NCBI RefSeq assembly: GCF_014653435.1 | Contig: NZ_BNAO01000001.1 | Coordinates: 593,739 to 657,738 of the forward strand | Origin: Alishewanella longhuensis | Lineage (GTDB): Bacteria > Pseudomonadota > Gammaproteobacteria > Enterobacterales > Alteromonadaceae | Length of the DNA stretch: 64,000 bases | Direction of reading: 5' to 3' | In this document: piece by piece, positions 57,617 through 64,000 of the stretch | Numbering within the stretch: the first letter of the stretch is position 1 | Layout of the letters: each line of letters opens with the position of its first letter | Notes under the pieces: model-generated | What the model was told of the DNA's origin: nothing | Seen by the model: only the letters and a program-made list of their open reading frames with translations | The model's database searches: none | Made by a program: the position numbers and the translations under genes

Positions 57617-59008
57617 ATGGCGCGTAAAAAGTCTAAAGAGAAGAAAATCTACGTCCTTGATACCAATATTCTGCTACATGAACCCTTCGCTTTTCTTAAC
57701 TTTGAAGAACATGATGTTGTGATCCCAATGACGGTGTTGGAAGAATTGGATCATATTAAAGACCGTAATAAAGATGTCAGTCGCGATGCGAGAGTAGCCA
57801 TCCGGGCACTGGAAGATGTGCTAAAAGACGCCACGCCAGAGCAAATGTTGCATGGGGTAGCGTTACCGGCACAGCATGATGAACGCCCTGGTGGTCATAT
57901 TTTCATTATTAATGATCACCATCTAAAAGACGAAATACCGGGTTTACCCGGTGGCGAAAACGACCATCTCATTATCAATACCGCGTTGTATCTACAGCGC
58001 GAAAAAAGCCCACTTAAAGTTATCCTGGTCACTAAAGATATTAATATGCGCCTGAAAGCCAAAGGCGCAGGCTTAAAATTAGTTGAAGACTATCGTACCG
58101 ATCAGCTTATTGATGATGTGCGTTTCTTATATAAAGGGTACTACAAGTTTCCCGGAGAGTTCTGGTCGCTGGTGGGCGACTGCCGCAGTGTGAATGAGGG
58201 CCGTGATACAGTGCATTATATCAGCCGTAAAGTGCTGCCTAATGCCTACATTAACGAATACTTGGTTGATGAAGCCGAAAGCTTCGCCGGTAAGGTATTG
58301 GCCATCACTGACACCGAGCTAAAAATTCTGGATTTTGGTTACGAGCGTTTAATGCATCGGCATGCCTGGGGGATTCACCCTAAAAATATTTATCAGGCGA
58401 TGGCGTTGCAGGCGTTGTTAGATCCGCAAATGGACTTAGTGATTTTAACGGGGCCAGCCGGTTGTGGTAAAACGCTGATCGCTCTAGCGGCAGCTTTAGA
58501 ACTGGTGATTGAGAAAGGCATGTACGACAAGGTAATAGTCACCCGCAATACGCCCGAAATTGCTGAATCTATAGGCTTTTTGCCTGGCTCAGAAGAGGAG
58601 AAAATGGCTCCTTGGCTGGCGGCGATTACCGATTCGTTAGAAGTATTGCACAAGACTGATGAGCACCCACACGCCAGTGTTAATTACATTATGGAAAAGG
58701 CGAATATTCAATTTAAATCGGTTAACTTTATGCGAGGCCGCAGTATCCAAAATGCCATAGTCATTTTAGATGAATGTCAGAACCTCAGCGCGGCACAGCT
58801 TAAAACCATTATTACCCGCTGTGGTGAGGGGACCAAGCTGATTTGTTCCGGTAACTTATCGCAAATCGACAGTAATTATCTAACAGCGGTAACATCTGGT
58901 CTTACTTATATCGTGGAGCGTTTTAAAAACTTTGAAGGTAGCACCACTATTAATCTGAACGGGGTGGTACGCAGCCGTTTAGCTTCCTTTGCAGAAGCAA
59001 ATTTATAG
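57617..59008 (+). CDS. phoH: PhoH-family ATPase with PIN domain
   Basis: 463 aa from the ATG at 57617 (AGGAG 6 bp upstream). N-terminal PIN nuclease-like domain (about 10-160) with acidic residues D15 (VLDTN), E42, D116 and D141, then a PhoH RecA-like ATPase (about 255-460) with Walker A GPAGCGKT at 279-286 and Walker B IVILDECQN. This PIN-PhoH fusion (PhoH2/YlaK type) acts as an ATP-dependent RNA helicase and nuclease in characterised homologues. PhoB-like boxes upstream suggest induction by phosphate starvation. Divergent from rapA. Confidence 0.93.
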   Translation: MARKKSKEKKIYVLDTNILLHEPFAFLNFEEHDVVIPMTVLEELDHIKDRNKDVSRDARVAIRALEDVLKDATPEQMLHGVALPAQHDERPGGHIFIINDHHLKDEIPGLPGGENDHLIINTALYLQREKSPLKVILVTKDINMRLKAKGAGLKLVEDYRTDQLIDDVRFLYKGYYKFPGEFWSLVGDCRSVNEGRDTVHYISRKVLPNAYINEYLVDEAESFAGKVLAITDTELKILDFGYERLMHRHAWGIHPKNIYQAMALQALLDPQMDLVILTGPAGCGKTLIALAAALELVIEKGMYDKVIVTRNTPEIAESIGFLPGSEEEKMAPWLAAITDSLEVLHKTDEHPHASVNYIMEKANIQFKSVNFMRGRSIQNAIVILDECQNLSAAQLKTIITRCGEGTKLICSGNLSQIDSNYLTAVTSGLTYIVERFKNFEGSTTINLNGVVRSRLASFAEANL

Positions 59009-59080
59009 CAAGACTCTTCAGGAAAGCTTTGTGATTTTGGCGGCCTTTTTTGTTAAGATCGACTGACAGAAATTCAAAGT

Positions 59081-59102
59081 GCTACCGGCAATCGCCGGTA
59101 GC
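59081..59102 (+). promoter_or_regulatory. Leader hairpin 12 nt upstream of an RluA-family start codon
   Basis: GCTACCGGC-AATC-GCCGGTAGC, a perfect 9-bp stem with a tetraloop and no T-run after it. GAGAG and the ATG at 59115 follow directly. It may control translation or act as an mRNA 5' stabiliser. Confidence 0.5.
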
Positions 59103-59114
59103 TGAGAGTAACGA

Positions 59115-59951
59115 ATGAAACTATCTCGCCGATTACAAACCTCTACCGCTGTGTCCGCCATCGACTTTTTAGCCTCTGCGGTACCTGAGTTAAGCAAAGG
59201 CAGGTTAAAAGATGCAATGAGCAAAGGTGCAGTGCAATTGCTTGGTAAACCTGTCAAGCGTTTAAGGCGCTCACAACAAATGCTAAAACCAGGTGACAGT
59301 CTGGCATTGCATTATGATGATGATATTTTACAGCGGCAATCGGAACCGGCAGTGCTGTTACACGATGAAAAAGCCTATAGCGTATGGTTTAAACCTGCAG
59401 GCATGTTATCGCAGGGAAATGAGTGGGGTGACCATCTAAGTTTACTGCGTTTTGCCGAGCAGTTTTTCACGCCATTACGACAAGTTTTTTTATTGCATAG
59501 GCTTGATCGTGAAGCCAGTGGTCTGGTGATGTTGGCTCATTCTAAGCAGGCAGCAGCAGCTTTAAGTAAGTTGATTGCCGAACAGCAGATTAGCAAAATC
59601 TATCAAATTCGCGTCAAAGGTGAGCTTAGCAGTGTCTTGCAACAACAGGGGGCTATTAGTATTCCTCTGGATAACAAGCCTTGTGAAAGCCGTTTTACCC
59701 TGCAAGCTTATGATGCTACCAGCGATAGCAGCTTATTGACAGTACAATTGATTACGGGGAGAAAGCACCAGATCCGGCGTCATTTTGCTGCAATCGAACA
59801 CCCAGTGTTGGGCGATCCACAATATGGCAAAAACAATAAAAACGCCGCTGGTTTAGCCTTGCAAGCAATAGGATTAAGTTTTAATTGTCCATTGCGTCGC
59901 CGCCGGCAAACCTTTGAGCTGCCAGCGAGCTTAATGTTAACCCACTGCTAG
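59115..59951 (+). CDS. RluA-family pseudouridine synthase
   Basis: 278 aa. An S4-like N-terminal RNA-binding segment (about 1-68, RLKDAMSKGAVQLLGKPVKRL) precedes the catalytic domain with D131 in HRLDREASG, FKPAGMLSQGNEWGD and the block TGRKHQIRRHFAAIEHPVLGD. It is distinct from the RluA encoded at 53.8 kb and shorter than RluC/RluD. The target uridine (rRNA or tRNA) cannot be told from sequence. Convergent with the TPR gene, 20 bp apart. Confidence 0.85.
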   Translation: MKLSRRLQTSTAVSAIDFLASAVPELSKGRLKDAMSKGAVQLLGKPVKRLRRSQQMLKPGDSLALHYDDDILQRQSEPAVLLHDEKAYSVWFKPAGMLSQGNEWGDHLSLLRFAEQFFTPLRQVFLLHRLDREASGLVMLAHSKQAAAALSKLIAEQQISKIYQIRVKGELSSVLQQQGAISIPLDNKPCESRFTLQAYDATSDSSLLTVQLITGRKHQIRRHFAAIEHPVLGDPQYGKNNKNAAGLALQAIGLSFNCPLRRRRQTFELPASLMLTHC

Positions 59952-59971
59952 AGCTGCCACTAAACGATGTG

Positions 59972-62035
59972 CTAGCTCGCAACCTCTAGTGCTTGGTCGT
60001 TAAGATACAACACCAATTCACCTAAACGACAAGCATTTAGCATGTCAGAACGTAAATCCTCTACCTGCCATTCGCAAGGACGCGGGTGAAGTGCCGAGAA
60101 CGTTAGCTGCCACAGTGGTTCTGTTGTCGGTTGCGCTTCAGCTAAAGCCCAACCGAACCAAATAGCTTCGGTCAGGGCATTTAGGTCATCTTTATGCCAA
60201 GTGTTTCCCAGTAGTTCCTTAAGCGGTAATTCAACTGCCAGGATGGCGGGTTCTACGCCTAATGCCGTCAATTTTTGTTGGAATGAGCTAATGGCCGCTT
60301 GTAAACATAATTTGGGTTCTTCAGCCGTTTCTGCGGACACGGCCAGCCACAACATTTCTGTACCACTATAACTGGCTTTCACCGCCGAGCTGTTAAGTTC
60401 CTGCTCTATACCTTGCAGCAATTCGGCCACTATCCGGCGGCCAAATTGCCGCTGCAAAGCCGCCCGAAATCGCGGCAGTATGACTAATAGCGTAACAGGT
60501 TGCTGCACAGCGACAGCTTTTGCTTTTTCCTGAAATTGACTCCATTGTCTTGGTGCGGTTTCAGGTGCTGGCGTGGCAAGGGCTGAGCTGGGTTTGTGTC
60601 GATACAGCTGCCAAAAGATAAAGGTGATAAAGATCATCAACACCAGGACGGCTTGTAACATAACCTGACGCGATTCAGCGGTCGCCAGAGCTTGCTGTAA
60701 TTCAACAGCAAAACTATCCTGCTGTTCAGCATCACTTACCTGGTTAAGGCCGGCTTTTAATTCCAGCATATTATGTTGGATTTGGCCCGCCAGTTCTTGC
60801 CGGTTCAACTCGGTCACTTTTTCTTGCAGCTCATACGCTGTTTGCCAGTCCGCAGCGGCCGCCGCTAAGCGGGCTGCGCTAGTGAAATAGCGCAATTGTA
60901 GAAAGGTGGCGGCAGAGTCAATATCGTCAGTCAGTTCTCTTTTGATAGCGCTTGCTTCGCTGTAACGTTGTTGCTCAATCATCAATTGCACTAAGGCGAG
61001 TGAGGTTTCTATCACCATACCGCGCGAGTTTATTTGCCGGAAATGCTGTAATGCTTTCTGATAATACTCTTCAGACTCACTATATTCTTTACGCAACATT
61101 GCAACCCGGCCCAAGCTGTAATAGGCGGTAGCAGTACGTGACATATTTTGTTGTTTTTCGGCAATCGATAACGCTTGCTGCAGCAAGGTATCCGCTTTGT
61201 CTATCTGGCGGGGTTCCTCCAAATAGCTTTCGGCCATATAAACTAATACCGCACTATAGTTAGTCATACGGTCTAGCTGTAAATAGCGCTCGGCTGCTGC
61301 TGAGAAATGCTCTAAGGCGTCAAGGTGCTGATCCAGTTTGCGATGTGCCATACCAAAACGAAAGTGAATCGACGCCAGCTGTTCTTCATCTTTTAGGCGG
61401 GTGGCAAGTGTTAAACCTTGCTGTAAATAGGCAAACGCCAGTTGATACTGATTATTTTGTAAGGCGATGCGGCCGTTTAAGATAAGTGCGTTTAGCTCTC
61501 TTGAGTCACTATTAATTTCTTTTGCTAATGCCAGGCTGCGTTGTGCATATAGCTGGGCAGTTTTTAAATCGCCTTGTAAATTATAAGCCGAGGCAAAGCT
61601 ATTCAAAACATCGTTCAATAAGATCCGCGCCGTGGGTTCATTAAGTGAGCTGAGTTGTTGTTCTGCCTGGATAAGTTGTTGAATAGCCATCTCGGCATTT
61701 TGATAAAAAATGCCATAAATTTGGGCTTTGCTGTATAAACTCAGCGCCAGCATATAAGGTGTGTTAGCATTCACTTCGGCTTTTTGCACCGCATCTAAAG
61801 CCGCTTCACGATTACCGAGCGTTTGATAACCCTCTGCCATCACCAGGTAATCTTCTACTGTTAATTCACTTTGTGCCCTTCCTTGTAATTCGTTCACAAT
61901 TTGTTCAGCAGAGCTGGTATTACTTGCAGCCTCAAGTAAACGAGCTGAGAGAGTGCTGGCGGCGCTAAGCGGCATACTGCAGAATAAAATGGCCAGTTGA
62001 AAGCTAGAAAATAGGCATAAACTTAAAAAACGCAT
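59972..62035 (-). CDS. TPR membrane protein with a degenerate GGDEF-like domain
   Basis: 687 aa. Signal peptide about 1-26; about 10 TPR-like repeats in the periplasm (about 60-400; AYLQQGLTLATRLKDEEQLASIHFRFG is typical); one transmembrane helix (about 459-477, LQAVLVLMIFITFIFWQLY); then a cytoplasmic domain (about 505-650) whose pattern matches GGDEF folds (TLLVILPRFRAALQRQFG...YSGTEMLWLAVS). The signature is SGTEM at 557-561 in place of GGDEF, so cyclase activity is very unlikely. The architecture is common in Alteromonadales two-component and c-di-GMP sensors. Function unknown. Confidence 0.8.
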   Translation of the reverse strand: MRFLSLCLFSSFQLAILFCSMPLSAASTLSARLLEAASNTSSAEQIVNELQGRAQSELTVEDYLVMAEGYQTLGNREAALDAVQKAEVNANTPYMLALSLYSKAQIYGIFYQNAEMAIQQLIQAEQQLSSLNEPTARILLNDVLNSFASAYNLQGDLKTAQLYAQRSLALAKEINSDSRELNALILNGRIALQNNQYQLAFAYLQQGLTLATRLKDEEQLASIHFRFGMAHRKLDQHLDALEHFSAAAERYLQLDRMTNYSAVLVYMAESYLEEPRQIDKADTLLQQALSIAEKQQNMSRTATAYYSLGRVAMLRKEYSESEEYYQKALQHFRQINSRGMVIETSLALVQLMIEQQRYSEASAIKRELTDDIDSAATFLQLRYFTSAARLAAAAADWQTAYELQEKVTELNRQELAGQIQHNMLELKAGLNQVSDAEQQDSFAVELQQALATAESRQVMLQAVLVLMIFITFIFWQLYRHKPSSALATPAPETAPRQWSQFQEKAKAVAVQQPVTLLVILPRFRAALQRQFGRRIVAELLQGIEQELNSSAVKASYSGTEMLWLAVSAETAEEPKLCLQAAISSFQQKLTALGVEPAILAVELPLKELLGNTWHKDDLNALTEAIWFGWALAEAQPTTEPLWQLTFSALHPRPCEWQVEDLRSDMLNACRLGELVLYLNDQALEVAS

Positions 62036-62093
62036 AATGTTGCTCTTATTATTATCGGCAGCTGTTTATCCCCACAGCTGGCTTAGGCCAAGC

Positions 62094-63041
62094 TTAACGA
62101 TCCAATCTGCTGGCAATAAATTCTGTAATGTTATTGGCGATTTTCGTTACCATCCTTGCCCTAGCCTCGGCAGTGGCCCACCCGGTATGGGGGGTAATAA
62201 GCAAGTTTGGTAAATTACAGTTTAACAAAGCGTCCTCCGCAGTCGGAGGTTCCTGTGCTAAAACATCTAAACCAGCTGCTTTTAATCGCCCTTGTTGTAG
62301 GGCGGCAATAAGGGCGGCGGGCTCTATTAACGCACCGCGAGCAGTGTTGATGATAATCGCACCGGCTTTTAGCCAACTTAGTCGTTCGGTATTTAATAAA
62401 TGCCGGGTTTCTTCAGTTAATGGGCAGTGCAATGATACAACATCGGCCGCCGCAAAGGCATCGCGCAGTAACATTCTGCCGGGCCTGGGCGATAGCGCAT
62501 CAGGTCGTTCAGCAACAATGACTTCCATACCAAAGGCTTCAGCTAAACGCGCTGTTGCCTGACCAAGGGCGCCATAACCGACAATTACCATTGTTTTGTT
62601 TGCCAACTCCATAAGGGGATAATCCAGCAAACAAAAGCTTTTACTATTAGCCCACTGGCCAGCGCGTACCGCCTGGTGATAACCCAAAAGCTGGTTAGTC
62701 AGGGCAAGTAGCAAGGCGAATACCTGTTGTGGTACCGCTGTTTCGGCATAATTACGTACATTTTTAACCAGGATCCCTGCCTGAGCTGCTGCCTTGATAT
62801 CGACATTATCGGTACCAGTGGCAGCAATCATAATAGCTTTTAAACGCGGTAGCTGCTGCAAAGTGGTGGCATCTAAAACACATTTATTCACTATGGCAAT
62901 ATCAGCATGTTGTAAGCGTACTACAACATCTGCCGGGTCGCTGTAATCATGTAGCGCTAATTGGCAATTCGCTTGCTGCAATGGGCTAAGGTCGGCATCG
63001 CCTAACGTCGCCGCATCTAAAAATACTAGGTTATAACGCAT
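62094..63041 (-). CDS. D-2-hydroxyacid dehydrogenase
   Basis: 315 aa NAD(P)-dependent enzyme of the glycerate/hydroxypyruvate reductase group. NAD motif GYGALGQATA at 154-163, catalytic Arg in NTARGALIEP, Glu in LAQEPP and His in TPHTGWAT. The substrate-binding start is KAIMIAATGTDNVD. It is most like GhrA/HprA-type hydroxypyruvate/glyoxylate reductases, but substrate is not assigned. Head-to-tail with the TPR gene with a 58-bp gap. Confidence 0.9.
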   Translation of the reverse strand: MRYNLVFLDAATLGDADLSPLQQANCQLALHDYSDPADVVVRLQHADIAIVNKCVLDATTLQQLPRLKAIMIAATGTDNVDIKAAAQAGILVKNVRNYAETAVPQQVFALLLALTNQLLGYHQAVRAGQWANSKSFCLLDYPLMELANKTMVIVGYGALGQATARLAEAFGMEVIVAERPDALSPRPGRMLLRDAFAAADVVSLHCPLTEETRHLLNTERLSWLKAGAIIINTARGALIEPAALIAALQQGRLKAAGLDVLAQEPPTAEDALLNCNLPNLLITPHTGWATAEARARMVTKIANNITEFIASRLDR

Positions 63042-63247
63042 AAATTGTCGTCAGTTTTAGCAGGCTGTAATTCAGCAGTAGGTTAGTGGGGGTAGTTTTA
63101 TCACAGCTTTCGCTAAAATGCAGCATATCTTGATGCGACTATAGTAGCGTTAACGGCTGAAAGATAGTGTTACATTTTTGCAAGTAACTTGAGCTTTTAG
63201 TTTGGGTTGTAGATGATAAGGTAAGCAAAAGAATCAAGGAGTGTGCT

Positions 63248-64000
63248 ATGCATATAGAGGTTAACACTATCGAAAAGGCTTATGCCACCGTAACGGCGGT
63301 ACGCGGCGTCAGTTTTACTATCGCCTCGGGGGAGATTTTTGCTCTGCTGGGGCCAAATGGTGCGGGTAAGTCATCCATTATCCGCATGCTGGTGGGAATG
63401 ACTCGACCCGATAGCGGTGTGATAACGGTACATCATCAAAAGCAGGAGTATGATCATGTTCCCAGGCGTTATCTTGGCTATTTACCGGAGGACCGGGGGT
63501 TATATCCAGATAAGAGTGTTGAAAAGAACCTACTCTATTTAGCGCAGCTGCATGGCTTGTCTAAGGCCGAAGCGCAGCAGGAAATGAGCCATTGGCTGGA
63601 GATTTTTGAGCTTAGCGACCGCCGCAAAGAAGATTTAAAACAGCTATCCAAAGGTAATCAACAAAAGGTACAACTGATTGCCGCTGTGATCCATAAGCCG
63701 GCGCTGGTTATTTTAGATGAGCCTTTTTCCGGGCTTGATCCTATTAATCAGGAAAAAGTGGTGGGCTTTTTAAAAACCTTGCGTGAGAAGGGTATGACAG
63801 TCATTCTCAGTGCGCACCAGATGGCGATGGTAGAAAAACTGGCTGATCGGATGTTATTAATGGCGAAAGGGCAAGTAGTGTTAGCTGGCACCTTAGCAGA
63901 AATTCAACAACAAGCGCAGCCTCAACCAGAAGTAGTGGTTGAGACCGAACAAGCGGTAAGCAGTGAGCAGCTGGCAGTACTTTTACCTGAGATGGTTTTT
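63248..64000 (+). CDS. ABC transporter ATP-binding protein (NatA-like), 3' end cut off
   Basis: 251 codons from the ATG at 63248 (AAGGAG upstream) to the window edge with no stop; the gene continues. Walker A GPNGAGKS, signature LSKGNQQK (Gln in place of Gly-Gly), Walker B LVILDEPFSGLD and switch histidine SAHQM. This pattern with a long C-terminal extension fits NatA/ABC-2-type exporters (Na+ or drug efflux), where an ABC-2 permease gene usually follows. Confidence 0.88.
   Translation, partial: MHIEVNTIEKAYATVTAVRGVSFTIASGEIFALLGPNGAGKSSIIRMLVGMTRPDSGVITVHHQKQEYDHVPRRYLGYLPEDRGLYPDKSVEKNLLYLAQLHGLSKAEAQQEMSHWLEIFELSDRRKEDLKQLSKGNQQKVQLIAAVIHKPALVILDEPFSGLDPINQEKVVGFLKTLREKGMTVILSAHQMAMVEKLADRMLLMAKGQVVLAGTLAEIQQQAQPQPEVVVETEQAVSSEQLAVLLPEMVF

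Overview
This window comes from a gammaproteobacterium of the Alteromonadales/Chromatiaceae type, with Rheinheimera, Arsukibacterium or Alishewanella as the nearest fits. That is an inference from E. coli-like housekeeping synteny, two large TonB-dependent receptors, a DUF3612 regulator and moderate GC. There are no rRNA or tRNA genes, no CRISPR array and no recognisable insertion sequence. Most of it is chromosomal core with accessory genes between the core blocks.

Layout. 1-13.4 kb: a cut-off periplasmic binding protein, a secreted subtilisin-like protease, a bicupin, a VOC protein, metC behind a MetJ-type operator, two TonB receptors, a diguanylate cyclase and a membrane protein. 13.6-22.4 kb: anmK, a small outer-membrane protein, an ECF sigma/anti-sigma/DUF4097 operon, two GreA/GreB-C-terminal-like paralogues with two very small ORFs between them, a Sel1 protein and a small secreted protein. 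22.5-29.1 kb: metR, a free-standing piece of malate synthase G, a 159-bp imperfect palindrome, a DUF3612 regulator, PPK2 and an M13 peptidase. 29.4-34.3 kb: acnB-yacL and glnK-amtB with a sigma54-type promoter.

34.4-35.4 kb has no large gene. The minus strand reads as a roughly 530-nt CsrB-type small RNA, with about 28 GGA triplets (many in hairpin loops), an intrinsic terminator, and a GacA/UvrY-like palindrome about 180 bp upstream of its likely start. This is the most notable feature of the window.

35.4-64 kb: a divergent DyP peroxidase homologue; argR divergent from mdh; ispB divergent from rplU-rpmA-obgE-folA; a chemoreceptor; the overlapping lptD-surA-pdxA-rsmA-apaG-apaH operon with djlA divergent; DUF3530, OmpA, rluA and rapA; phoH behind two PhoB-like boxes; a second RluA-family gene; a TPR membrane protein with a degenerate GGDEF domain; a D-2-hydroxyacid dehydrogenase; and a cut-off ABC ATPase.

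Regulatory themes: methionine (MetJ-like operator at metC, metR 18 kb away), nitrogen (sigma54, GlnK, AmtB), phosphate (Pho boxes at phoH), carbon storage (the CsrB-like RNA), envelope biogenesis (the lptD-surA block) and glyoxylate/acyl-CoA metabolism (malate synthase G fragment plus DUF3612 regulator). Start codons were often moved downstream of the longest ORF because a Shine-Dalgarno sequence and the family length agreed on an internal start.
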